A stretch of DNA of 64,000 nucleotides from Bacteroides graminisolvens DSM 19988 = JCM 15093 (GCF_000428125.1 NZ_ATZI01000001.1:496001-560000); one strand, 5' to 3'. Shown: positions 27,986-37,337, counted from the first letter of the stretch. A program made the numbers and translations. The notes: generated by a model from the letters alone, not told the origin.

Positions 27986-29437
27986 TTATTTCTTCTCATT
28001 TACAGTCAGCAGGCATAACCCGATGAAGGTAAAAAATGCATTGAATATTAAGAGTTCATAACTGAATGCATAACCGTTAAACCAGACTTCCGAGTTCTTC
28101 TGTAGGATGAAACACAGTATAGGAGAGAGAATGGCTACAAGTGGAATGTATTTGTCGCGCACTTGTTTTTTGGTAAGCATGCCAAATGCAAATAATCCCA
28201 GAATAGGGCCGTATGTGTAGCTTGCCAAGATGTATACGGCGTCTATCACACTGGTATTATTAAGTATGTTGAATATGAAAATGACAATTCCCATAACAAT
28301 AGCCATTCCAATGTGCACCCGCTTCCTTATGGTTACAACTTCTTGTTCACTTTTTCCTTTAGTTCCTAGGATGTCTACGGTGAAAGAAGTTGTTAAGGCC
28401 GTTAATGCCGAACCGGCTGCTGAATAGGCGGAAGATATGAGCCCTACTATAAAAAGGATTCCAACAATTACAGGGAAATACCCTCCCGTGGCAACCATAG
28501 GGAACAATTCATCACTTTTTGCTGGGTTCGTAATTCCGTTCTGCACTGTAAATGTATACAAAAGAACACCCAACATGAGGAAGAGTAGAATAACGAAGAA
28601 TTGCGAAATTCCACTAGTAATCATATTCTTCTGCGAATCTTTGAAGTTCTTGCAACTCAAATTTCGTTGCATCATATCTTGATCGAGCCCTGTCATAGCA
28701 ATCATGGTGAAGACGCCTGCCAGGAATTGCTTAAAGAAATATCGTTTATCGTTTACATCATCAAAGAAAAAGAAACGAGAAAAATCACTGTCAACGACGG
28801 TATTCACCATACCGGTAAAACTTAGATTCAAATCGGAAGCAATGTAATAGATGCACAAAACAACAGATACTACCAGACAGAAAGTCTTCAAAGAATCGGT
28901 CCATATCAATGATTTAACTCCACCTCGGAAAGTATATAGCCAAACCAGTGCCACTGTTGCGATAACGTTTAGAATAAAAGGTAGCTTTAATGGGTCGAAT
29001 ACCAGAAGTTGTAAAGTAAGACAAACCAAAAACAGTCTGACAGCTGCTCCTAGCATTTTGGATATAAAAAAGAACCACGCACCTGTTCTATACGAAGAAA
29101 GTCCAAACCTGTTTTCAAGATATTCGTAGATAGAGACCAAATTCATTTTGTAGAACAGTGGTATTAATAGAAAAGCAATGATGAACTGCCCGGCAACAAA
29201 GCCCAACACCATCTGCAGATATGAGAAGTTACTCGTTGCAACCATACCGGGTACCGATACAAAAGTTACGCCCGAGATACTCGAACCTATCATAGCAAAG
29301 GCTACAACATACCACGTTGATTTTCTATTTCCTACGAAGAAACCAGCGTTATCTGCCTTTCTTCCGGCAATATATGATATTGTAAATAGGATAGCAAAAT
29401 AGGCTGCAATGGTAATAAGGACTAGTACAGGACTCAT
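27986..29437 (-). CDS. Sodium:solute symporter, probable MurNAc transporter (MurT-like)
   Basis: The protein has 483 residues and about thirteen membrane helices. SSS-family phrases are visible: ISYIAGRKADNAGFFVGNRKS, GSSISGVTFVSVPG and TGLDQDMMQRNLSCKN. It would use the sodium gradient to import a small solute across the inner membrane. As I recall, Tannerella forsythia takes up MurNAc through an SSS protein (MurT) encoded beside murK and murQ; that precedent and the namZ gene 50 nt upstream make MurNAc the leading candidate. Sialic acid and other sugars are alternatives for this family. Confidence 0.88.
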   Translation of the reverse strand: MSPVLVLITIAAYFAILFTISYIAGRKADNAGFFVGNRKSTWYVVAFAMIGSSISGVTFVSVPGMVATSNFSYLQMVLGFVAGQFIIAFLLIPLFYKMNLVSIYEYLENRFGLSSYRTGAWFFFISKMLGAAVRLFLVCLTLQLLVFDPLKLPFILNVIATVALVWLYTFRGGVKSLIWTDSLKTFCLVVSVVLCIYYIASDLNLSFTGMVNTVVDSDFSRFFFFDDVNDKRYFFKQFLAGVFTMIAMTGLDQDMMQRNLSCKNFKDSQKNMITSGISQFFVILLFLMLGVLLYTFTVQNGITNPAKSDELFPMVATGGYFPVIVGILFIVGLISSAYSAAGSALTALTTSFTVDILGTKGKSEQEVVTIRKRVHIGMAIVMGIVIFIFNILNNTSVIDAVYILASYTYGPILGLFAFGMLTKKQVRDKYIPLVAILSPILCFILQKNSEVWFNGYAFSYELLIFNAFFTFIGLCLLTVNEKK

Positions 29438-29487
29438 AAATTGTTTTTTATAACTGTTATAATTAGTTGATTCGCTACTCCGTTATT

Positions 29488-30663
29488 TTATTCTGCATAG
29501 AGTAAATAAGGTTTGCGTTGTACTTTGAATTTCTCCACGTCATCTTTCCACATGGCCTTAATTTCATCAGCACTTTTCCCTTGGATAATCATTTTGCGTA
29601 CGTAATCCGTTCCGATTAGTAACTCAAAGAAAGGCCTGAAGAAATGTTCTCCCATGTTGAGGTTTGTATAAGCGTCAATGACATAGCTCAAATCTACACC
29701 TTTTTCCCGTATCTCTTTGTCTGAGAGCCCACTTAAATCTTTGCCGTAGCATAGTTTATCTAATTGAGGCGGATTTTTTGCTCCAGGAACACTTTTGGGA
29801 GTAAAGGAATAGTCATAGCCTCTCATGTTGGGATGCCCGTATATCTGGAAAGGTAGAGATGTTCCTCTGCCCAGACTTACCGGAGTTGCTTCAAAATAAC
29901 ATGTAGAAGGATAGAGGTAGATGGCCTTCATGTTTGGTAAATTAGGTGATGGGGCAACGGGAAGCTGATACAAAGAGTGATGTGTATAGTTCTTGCATTT
30001 AATAACAGTAACATCACATTCCTTCGACGCTGGAAGCCATTTTTCTCCGTTGACCATAAGTGCTAGTTCACCTAACGTCATTCCGTGTACCACAGGAATA
30101 GGCAACCAGCCAACTCCCGATTTATATTTCATATCAAGTATAGGACCGTCAACATAATGCCCGTTGGGATTGGGACGATCAAGAATGATCATCTTGCGAT
30201 TGTATTCGGCACAAGCATCCATGAGTTTTACCATAGAAATATAGTACGTATAGAAGCGTAACCCCACATCTTGTATATCGACTAGCAATACATCGAACTT
30301 ACGCATGGATTCTTCGCTCGGTCTACCAGCTTTCCCATCATATAAAGAAAGAATAGGAACTCCGGTTTTACTGTCTACCGAACTGGAAACATGTTCTCCG
30401 GCATCTGCATCTCCTCTGAAGCCATGCTCGGGGGAAAATATAGCAACTACATTTAGCTTATTCTCAATTAATACATCAACAGTATGTTTGTTTCCAATCA
30501 TTCCTGTATGATTTGAGAAAACTGCTATTTTCTTATTTTTAAGAATGGGAAAATATTCAGAGGTTTGTTCTGCTCCAACCGCAATACGGCTGTTATTTGT
30601 CTTTTGGGCATTTGTGCAAAGAGTTATGCAGAAAAGTAGAGATGTAATAACGGCTGTTCTCAT
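29488..30663 (-). CDS. namZ: NamZ-like exo-beta-N-acetylmuramidase (DUF1343), copy 2
   Basis: The protein has 391 residues with a signal peptide ending at about residue 20 (LCTNAQ). The family motifs are VFSNHTGMIG, IFSPEHGFRGDADAGEH with conserved E79, LLVDIQDVGLRFYTYY, ILDRPNPNG and the SSPNLP-like APSPNLPNM. Compared with copy 1 (16743-17981) the loops differ, which may mean different preferences for chain length or peptide substitution, as described for the two Tannerella enzymes. It follows SusD after 163 nt, the largest gap in the operon, and precedes the symporter by 50 nt. Confidence 0.93.
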   Translation of the reverse strand: MRTAVITSLLFCITLCTNAQKTNNSRIAVGAEQTSEYFPILKNKKIAVFSNHTGMIGNKHTVDVLIENKLNVVAIFSPEHGFRGDADAGEHVSSSVDSKTGVPILSLYDGKAGRPSEESMRKFDVLLVDIQDVGLRFYTYYISMVKLMDACAEYNRKMIILDRPNPNGHYVDGPILDMKYKSGVGWLPIPVVHGMTLGELALMVNGEKWLPASKECDVTVIKCKNYTHHSLYQLPVAPSPNLPNMKAIYLYPSTCYFEATPVSLGRGTSLPFQIYGHPNMRGYDYSFTPKSVPGAKNPPQLDKLCYGKDLSGLSDKEIREKGVDLSYVIDAYTNLNMGEHFFRPFFELLIGTDYVRKMIIQGKSADEIKAMWKDDVEKFKVQRKPYLLYAE

Positions 30664-30782
30664 TATTGTTTTGTTTATTCACAAGCTAAATTAAGTATAA
30701 CTTGATGAGATTGAAAAGTTTTAGCTAATAAATATAGTTAATCATTATTAGGACTATCTTTTAAGATGAAAAAACTTTATTG

Positions 30783-30815
30783 ATGAGGAGACGATATAAT
30801 CAATCATCTCCTCAT
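30783..30815 (-). terminator. Hairpin in the SusD-namZ gap, possible attenuator or mRNA stabiliser
   Basis: Arms of 9 nt, ATGAGGAGA (30783-30791) and TCTCCTCAT (30807-30815), are perfectly complementary with a 15-nt loop. On the minus-strand transcript the stem is followed by CAATAAAG and then six T residues. It sits 12 nt past the SusD stop, inside the only long gap of the operon. It may partly end transcription, or protect the 3' end of the susCD message, so that susCD is made in excess of the downstream enzymes. Confidence 0.6.
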
Positions 30816-30826
30816 TATTCAATATT

Positions 30827-32626
30827 TTACCATCCAGTGTTTTGTTTCAGCTCTTTACCTTTTGTTTCGTATAAAGTAATTTGATCTAAAGGTATTGGGT
30901 ACAAATAATCTTTCTCCTGATACTTTCTTAGCATATTATTATCAGTAATTGGCACTATGTATCCAGCATTACCATTTCGATCTAAATTTATTGATTTTAG
31001 AGTCTGTAGAGTTATTGGGGTAGATGGCTTGTATTTGTTATTATACCATACAATATACTTCTCTTTGTCAAGCCATGCTCCAAGATTTAATTTGGGATTG
31101 AGTGACATATCAGCATACTTTAGTTTGTTCCAGCGCCGTAAGTCGTTGAATCTAATCCCTTCGTATACGAGTTCAATTCTACGTTCACGACGTATTTCCC
31201 AGATTAATGAAGGTACATCTGTGTCTCGCAGAGGGTCGTTGATTGTAATGCCATTCACCGATAAATTGTTCCCCTCAAGAGTTATATGAGGCATTTTCGT
31301 GCTTTTTCTATCGCGTAGAGTATTAATTGTTTTATCCAAGTCGACTTGTGTCAATGAATATGCTCCTAGCTGAGACAATTCGACAGCGGCCTCAATATAG
31401 TTCATCATGACCTCATTTAACTTCATAATTGGAGCGTCTGTGATACAAGTATTACTTGTTCCTCCTGCTGAAGTTTTTAAAGATTCGTTCACAAAACGAT
31501 TACCAAAGTATCCTGAAATAGCGTATACTTTTTCTACCCCATCCAATTTCAATCCTGTTGTGTCAATATTGGCATACAGACGCGGGTCTCTATTTGAAAT
31601 TTCATCAAAGAACCATTGATCTCCTTTATAGAGAGCATTTTCTGCTTGGTTGATAGGGAGCCCGTTTGCTGATAAATATGAATCAACTAATCCTTTTGAC
31701 GGGCTGTTAATCTCAGCCTCAGTAACTTGAAATGTCATTAAACTATGTGTAATAACACCTTCGACGTAAGAACGGTACAAGATGATTTCCTTGTTATTAG
31801 CTAAATCTGCAGATGTAGTTAATGATTTATAGTTGTCTGCAAGGCTATAGTCATTCCAACTTAATAATTCATTAGCTGCATTTTTTGCCGCTTGAAGGTA
31901 TTTAATTGCATATTCATTGTTATTTGCACGATATTTTTGCCATGTGCCTTCAAACAACATGAGCCTAGACGTAAATGCATAAGCTACCGCTTTATTGATA
32001 GTTAGCCCGGCCGTTCCATCTGATTTACGTATATTTGCACATGCATAAGTTAAATCATTTAAAACACTATCCATCACTAAAGTTCTGGAATCTTTTTCTT
32101 TATATAAACTTTCATAATCAGTGTTCTCTAATGCATTGCTGTACCATGGCACATCGCCAAACTTTGAAACTAATTTACTGTACTCCATTGCACGTAAAAA
32201 ACGCGCAACGCCTAACCAATGATATTTAGCTTCACTGGTTAATGAAGAACTGCCAATTCTGTTTATTATGATGTTTAACTGTCTAACATAGCTAAAAGTC
32301 CAATTACGTTCATCTTTTTTTGTAGATGTAACATCTGTTTCTGCAGCAGGAGCAACTTTAGTAAAATAGGTTGCTGATTTTTGCGCATTGTCATCAGTCC
32401 AATCTGCTACATTTGTTTCTGAATACCAGTCTGAACGTTCCCAACCGGTTCTATAACCTTCAAAATAGACATCGTAAAATGCGTAGAGTGAAGTTCTTAT
32501 ATTATCTTCACTGTTCCAAAAAGTTGGAGTATCAGTAACCGTATCCATTGGGTCACGCGTTAGAAAATCATCACATGAGCTTAGGGTCAGTATGATAATT
32601 AGTAAGGAAAATATTTTAGATTTCAT
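30827..32626 (-). CDS. SusD/RagB-family surface lipoprotein
   Basis: The protein has 599 residues. Its lipobox is ILTLSSC, and the mature end CDDFLTRDPMDTVTD is typical of SusD proteins. The TPR scaffold appears in HWLGVARFLRAMEYSKLVSKFGDVPW, and the C-terminal signature in IWEIRRERRIELVYEGIRFNDLRRW. It should be the surface binding lid for the SusC encoded 21 nt upstream. In this operon context peptidoglycan fragments are the likely ligand (inference). Codon use is more AT-rich here than in the murQ-to-AmpG part of the operon. Confidence 0.95.
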   Translation of the reverse strand: MKSKIFSLLIIILTLSSCDDFLTRDPMDTVTDTPTFWNSEDNIRTSLYAFYDVYFEGYRTGWERSDWYSETNVADWTDDNAQKSATYFTKVAPAAETDVTSTKKDERNWTFSYVRQLNIIINRIGSSSLTSEAKYHWLGVARFLRAMEYSKLVSKFGDVPWYSNALENTDYESLYKEKDSRTLVMDSVLNDLTYACANIRKSDGTAGLTINKAVAYAFTSRLMLFEGTWQKYRANNNEYAIKYLQAAKNAANELLSWNDYSLADNYKSLTTSADLANNKEIILYRSYVEGVITHSLMTFQVTEAEINSPSKGLVDSYLSANGLPINQAENALYKGDQWFFDEISNRDPRLYANIDTTGLKLDGVEKVYAISGYFGNRFVNESLKTSAGGTSNTCITDAPIMKLNEVMMNYIEAAVELSQLGAYSLTQVDLDKTINTLRDRKSTKMPHITLEGNNLSVNGITINDPLRDTDVPSLIWEIRRERRIELVYEGIRFNDLRRWNKLKYADMSLNPKLNLGAWLDKEKYIVWYNNKYKPSTPITLQTLKSINLDRNGNAGYIVPITDNNMLRKYQEKDYLYPIPLDQITLYETKGKELKQNTGW

Positions 32627-32647
32627 AATTATCTTAATTTTATGTGA

Positions 32648-35600
32648 TTATAGATTAACCTGTATACCAAATGAGATTGTTCTTGAGTATGGATAGCTTC
32701 TTCCGAATGACCATGACTCATCGCCGTAACCCGTTTTATATGCTGTAGATTCTGGGTCAACAGGTATTTTCATGTTATCAAACTCAAATAAATTCTCGGC
32801 ACTTACGTAGAACCGTGCGCTCTCAAAATAAATCTTTTTCATCCATTCTTTTGGTAGAGTATATCCAACTGTTATGTTTTTACAACGTAAATAGGACATA
32901 TCTGATAAATATCTCGTTTGTCTTAGAAAGTTTTGAGCATTGCTAACCCATGCGTTATTTGAGGGTCGTGGATAAAAGGCATTCTTGTTTTCCGGAGTCC
33001 AATAATTCATCTGATGTGCGTATGCTGCATCAGCATAGCTAGAGCCTCCTGATGGTATTGCAACACTGCCGTATCCCCAATAGTCACGTTTCCCTACTCC
33101 TTGGAAGAAAGTACTAAGATCAAAACCTTTATAGTCAAATCCAAGTGAAAAACTGTATTCGTAATCGGGCAAAGAGTTTCCAATAACCTTTAGATCGCCA
33201 TGATCTTCAACCGTATTTTTTCCATAACTGATTTTATCGTCATTGTCTAGATTTCTGTATTTAACATCTCCAGGACCAAATTTGAAAGAACCGGTTTCGT
33301 ACAATGATTGTGATGGGATACCACTTTTAAGCGTTCCGTCTGCATTGAAATCATCTTCTTGAAATAACCTGTCTGTTTCATATCCCCAGATTTCCCCTAA
33401 TACTTTACCTTCATAATTGCCATATATATTGTTGTTGGTTCCGTTGAACTTTGTTATCTTTTCTCTGATGTGTGAGATGGAAGCTTTTACATTTAACCCA
33501 AGTCCTGTAGCAAACCTGTGATTATAATCCATACCAAGTTCAAATCCGTTTCCAGTGATTTCACCGTAATTGATTTTGGGTGAAGAGGAACCAAATGTTG
33601 CCGGAAGAGTTTCGCCGGCGCAGTGCATATCAGAAGTAACTCTTCGATACCAATCGAAAGTGAATCCAAGCTCGTCATTGAAGAATCTTGCGTCTAAACC
33701 AAGATCAAAGGTGGTAACACGTTCCCATGTTAATGAACTTGACACGACTGATGGAGAACCAAGATATAATTGGTTGAGTCCATTAACTACCCATCCTGAG
33801 TTTCCAGAAGTCATGGTCGATATAAATGAATTAGAGGCAACATCTTGGTTACCAATTGTACCCCAAGAACCTCTGATTTTCAAATTACTTAAAGCAGGTT
33901 TAGCCCATTCCATAAATGTTTCCTCAGAGGCTCTCCAGCCTGCAGATACTGATGGGAATAAAGCCCATTTTTCTCCTTTAGGGAATTTAGAAGAACCGTC
34001 ATAACGCGCATTTATTTCCAGCAGGTATTTTTGTAGGTAGTTGTAATTGATACGTCCAAAGAACCCGGCGGCTGCAAAATCATTGTGATAACTGTCTGAT
34101 GAGTTATAAGAGTATTGATCTCCTGTTGCTAGTGCTATTTCGGGCAATATAGTACTGATTAAGCCTCTTCTTTCTGAGTAATGAGACAATCTTTCACGAG
34201 TCTCTGCATCCATACCAGCCATGACTTTAAATTCATGTTTATCTTTAAGTTTAAAGTTGTAAGTAGCATACGCTTTGAATATATTGGCCATCGTGTATTT
34301 ACTTGACTGTGTAACCCGGTTGTGAGATGAACCATAAATATCGCTATAGTTGTCAAATGGGGAAGCTGAGAACATATTATAAGCCATTATGGTTCCTCCA
34401 TTTCTTTTCTGGGCATCAATTAACATGGAAAATGTGTAGTCAAAGTTAATTGTCAGGTCCTTAATGGGGCTTATTTCGGTTCCTAGATTTGTTCGTATAT
34501 AGTTAGAAGTTAATGATTCCCGATTTCCAGCTTTTATATCTGTAACAGCCGAACGGAATTCTTTGCCGTCGTATGTTGTATAAGGGTACCATCTAGGCCA
34601 TCTCATCAAATAAAACCAAGCATCGTATTGCCCTGATGTATATTTGTAGGGTTGATCGTTTATAGAACGAGTGAATAATACGTTTGCCTTAACCTTCCAC
34701 CAATCCTTAATGTTTGTTGTAATGCTTGAGTTTAATGTATATCTGTCATATTGATCTGAGTTGAACTTCATTACACCTTCTTGCTGCAAATAACCCAAAC
34801 TAATATTATAAGTGGTTTTATCATTACCTCCATTTACAGATAGATTGTGATTTTGTTGTGGTGTCCAATTTCTGGTGAATTCTTCTATCGGATCAAAGGA
34901 GCGATAAAAATAGGTCTTACCTCCTCTTATTTCAAAGTCTCGACCTTCTTGCATTTCGCCCAATGCAGATTGAGACATATTGCCATACTTTTGTTCCCAT
35001 TCTTTTATTTTTTCAACTGCAGTTGCATCTATCGTGTAACCGATGTTGGTAATTGAAGTTTGTCCTAAACGTTCAAGTATAGTCATTATATACTCTGCAT
35101 TGTCGGAAGCAGAAGCTAATTCTGCCATAGTAGTTGGTGTACTCCATGCATAGTTATTTGAGTAGCTAACCTTCACTTTATTGCTTTTTTTCCCTTGCTT
35201 GGTTGTGATTAATATAACCCCCCATGCTGCACGTGTTCCGTAAATGGATGCTGACGCTGCATCTTTGAGTACAGAAATTGTTTCAATGTCATCTGGGTTC
35301 ACCAAGTTTATACTTGGTACTTCAACATTGTCAACCAAGATAAGTGGAGCTGTTCCTGAACTGGCGCTTAATGATCCTACTGATCCGCGTAGTTTGATCG
35401 TTGACTCTGTCCCTATTCCTCCTACCTTGTTTGTTATAGTAAGTCCCGGCGTTATTCCTTGTAGAGCTTTGGCGACATCAGTAACAGGTCTGCTTGCTAT
35501 AGCTTCTTGTACGTTGACGTTTGATACCGCTCCTGTCAGGTTGACCTTCTTCTGCGCTCCATAACCTACTACCACAACTTCGTCAAGAAGCTCGGTATCT

Positions 35601-35959
35601 TCAGTCAATGTGATTTTTACATTCTTAGAAGCTCTTATTTCTTGAGTCTTATAACCTATATAGGATATGACCAAGAGGCTGCCTGTTTTGCAATGAATCG
35701 TGAAATTTCCATCTATATCAGTAATGGTTCCGTTAGTTGTACCTTTTTCAAGTACACTGGCTCCAATAACAGGTTCGCCTTTAGCATCTACAATTTTTCC
35801 TTGTATTTGCTGTGCCTGTTGTTGTTCGCTTGATGTGTTAACTGTGCTTAAGGTCGTTGTTTCTGCAAAAGATTCAGTGTTACCTATCAGTAACACGAAT
35901 GCTAAAGTCGTCAGGAGTTTGTATGATTTTACACTCCTTCTTTTTCGATCTTCGTTCAT
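32648..35959 (-). CDS. SusC/RagA-family TonB-dependent outer-membrane transporter
   Basis: The protein has 1103 residues. It starts with a long basic n-region (MNEDRKRRSVKSYKLL) and a hydrophobic core ending near NTESFAE. The carboxypeptidase-regulatory-like domain is IQGKIVDAKGEPVIGASVLE, followed by the TonB-region phrase LLDEVVVVGYGAQKKVNLTG. The plug shows PLILVDNVEVP and VLKDAASASIYGTRAAWGVI, and the barrel ends in SFGIQVNL. It is the first gene of the sixteen-gene minus-strand operon and should be its outer-membrane importer. A 505-bp non-coding region with a probable promoter lies upstream. Confidence 0.95.
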   Translation of the reverse strand: MNEDRKRRSVKSYKLLTTLAFVLLIGNTESFAETTTLSTVNTSSEQQQAQQIQGKIVDAKGEPVIGASVLEKGTTNGTITDIDGNFTIHCKTGSLLVISYIGYKTQEIRASKNVKITLTEDTELLDEVVVVGYGAQKKVNLTGAVSNVNVQEAIASRPVTDVAKALQGITPGLTITNKVGGIGTESTIKLRGSVGSLSASSGTAPLILVDNVEVPSINLVNPDDIETISVLKDAASASIYGTRAAWGVILITTKQGKKSNKVKVSYSNNYAWSTPTTMAELASASDNAEYIMTILERLGQTSITNIGYTIDATAVEKIKEWEQKYGNMSQSALGEMQEGRDFEIRGGKTYFYRSFDPIEEFTRNWTPQQNHNLSVNGGNDKTTYNISLGYLQQEGVMKFNSDQYDRYTLNSSITTNIKDWWKVKANVLFTRSINDQPYKYTSGQYDAWFYLMRWPRWYPYTTYDGKEFRSAVTDIKAGNRESLTSNYIRTNLGTEISPIKDLTINFDYTFSMLIDAQKRNGGTIMAYNMFSASPFDNYSDIYGSSHNRVTQSSKYTMANIFKAYATYNFKLKDKHEFKVMAGMDAETRERLSHYSERRGLISTILPEIALATGDQYSYNSSDSYHNDFAAAGFFGRINYNYLQKYLLEINARYDGSSKFPKGEKWALFPSVSAGWRASEETFMEWAKPALSNLKIRGSWGTIGNQDVASNSFISTMTSGNSGWVVNGLNQLYLGSPSVVSSSLTWERVTTFDLGLDARFFNDELGFTFDWYRRVTSDMHCAGETLPATFGSSSPKINYGEITGNGFELGMDYNHRFATGLGLNVKASISHIREKITKFNGTNNNIYGNYEGKVLGEIWGYETDRLFQEDDFNADGTLKSGIPSQSLYETGSFKFGPGDVKYRNLDNDDKISYGKNTVEDHGDLKVIGNSLPDYEYSFSLGFDYKGFDLSTFFQGVGKRDYWGYGSVAIPSGGSSYADAAYAHQMNYWTPENKNAFYPRPSNNAWVSNAQNFLRQTRYLSDMSYLRCKNITVGYTLPKEWMKKIYFESARFYVSAENLFEFDNMKIPVDPESTAYKTGYGDESWSFGRSYPYSRTISFGIQVNL

Positions 35960-36464
35960 AAAAGATTGATTTTAATTGTTAGGTAACTTAAGGATGAATT
36001 CTCAGTTTTGAGTTGATAATAAGCTGATAGCCTGATTATCGGGGGTTTTTGTCTCATAGGCTTAAAAATTGAATATTATCTCTTAACGTTTATATATTAT
36101 ATAAGTTAGACTGTCTTTATATATTCGACAGGGGATCATTATCTCTGCTCGTTGGTTGTTTTAAGAGATCAATAGGTTGTTAACAAAGGCAGTGTACCAT
36201 TAGGTTATGTCTTCTTTTGCAAATATAGAGATTGTTTTCAAGTTACGAACATTTATTTGCATTTATTTAGAATCAAATATTCTTTTTTGCACAGAACGCT
36301 TCTTTATTAGCGTTTTGCTCTCTGTATTAACGAATATAAACGATTTTCTCGCTGCTTTATAAACAGCAAGGTTGCGATTTGACTATTTGATAGATTAAAA
36401 CAACCTGTATTTTAAGAAAAGACTACCTGTTAAGAACGGAAAAACAGTTATTGCTTTTTGTTTC
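35960..36464 (-). promoter_or_regulatory. 505-bp AT-rich leader/promoter region of the SusC-led operon
   Basis: No gene is seen here. On the minus strand a -7 element TATATTTG (36227-36220) would start transcription about 250 nt before the SusC ATG, leaving a long untranslated leader. No good -33 TTTG is present at the normal 19-21 nt spacing. On the plus strand, GATAGCC near 36021, followed by ATTATCGGGGGTTTTT, ends in a T-tract. This might be the 3' end of an antisense RNA, but the stem is short. The rest is AT-rich without clear repeats. Confidence 0.5.
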
Positions 36465-37313
36465 TTATACTTCTTCTATATTAAGCGCATGGAATTCTAT
36501 CAATCCCGGCATGGGAGTTTCTTCAATAGTCTCAAGTGTTACCCCGAATTCTTCTGCTACATCTCTGAGTATATCAGCGTATGAGTAAGCTACAGAGCCT
36601 ACAAATCGTATGGGGTAATTTTGGTAATCGTATTGGCATACGTTACGAACAAAGAAGTTGCGCAAATTGCCGGTTAGCATGTGGTAAACATAATCACTAT
36701 CCAGATAATCAGCCAGAAAATAAGAAATGGTTGATAAGAAACGGTTGGGAAATGGACGGTTGTAAACGGACTCCATTACATCATTGGCAGAGATGCGAAA
36801 CTTTTCATAGAAGTCGTTCACTAATTCTTTAGGTGCAATGCCTTTTAACGCGTCAGATAAAAACATTTTTCCGAGAACGGCTCCACTGCCTTCATCTCCC
36901 AATATGTAACCACCGGCTCTTACGTTTTTAATGATTATTTTGCCGTCGTATAGGCAAGAGTTTGATCCTGTTCCGAGGATGCAAGCAATTCCGGCTTCGC
37001 ACTGAAACAGTCCGCGCGCCGCTGCAAGTAAATCGCTTTCTACTTGTATTGGTGTTTTAAATTGGGCCACGAGGGAGGCTCCTAATATATTTTTCTTTTC
37101 ATTGGTCGTGCATCCAGCACCATAGTAATATACTTGTTCCAGTTTCTTTTTAAAAAATAACTCAGGCAATCCTAAGCGGACACTCCTGCTAATTTCTCTT
37201 CTCGTTTGAAAATAAGGATTTAACCCTTCCGTGAAGACACGTTGAACAATGTGGCAGTCTTCAACTAATGCCCACTCTGTTCTAGTAGAACCACTTTCTG
37301 CAATAAGCTTCAT
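36465..37313 (-). CDS. BadF/BcrA-type sugar kinase, second MurNAc/GlcNAc kinase candidate
   Basis: The protein has 282 residues from the ATG at 37313. That start was chosen because MKLIAESGSTRTEWALVE aligns with the kinase at 11916-12746; a longer frame adds nine unlikely residues. It has the same motifs, GTGSNSCLYDG and GDEGSGAVLGKMF, and the same C-terminal GSVAYSYADIL. It phosphorylates an amino sugar by homology. It stands alone, with its own -7 box TATATTTG (37345-37338) 25 nt upstream, and points toward the SusC-led operon. It may handle GlcNAc while the in-operon copy handles MurNAc, or the reverse. Confidence 0.88.
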   Translation of the reverse strand: MKLIAESGSTRTEWALVEDCHIVQRVFTEGLNPYFQTRREISRSVRLGLPELFFKKKLEQVYYYGAGCTTNEKKNILGASLVAQFKTPIQVESDLLAAARGLFQCEAGIACILGTGSNSCLYDGKIIIKNVRAGGYILGDEGSGAVLGKMFLSDALKGIAPKELVNDFYEKFRISANDVMESVYNRPFPNRFLSTISYFLADYLDSDYVYHMLTGNLRNFFVRNVCQYDYQNYPIRFVGSVAYSYADILRDVAEEFGVTLETIEETPMPGLIEFHALNIEEV

Positions 37314-37337
37314 TTTGTAGTTTTTTGTATTTCGATA

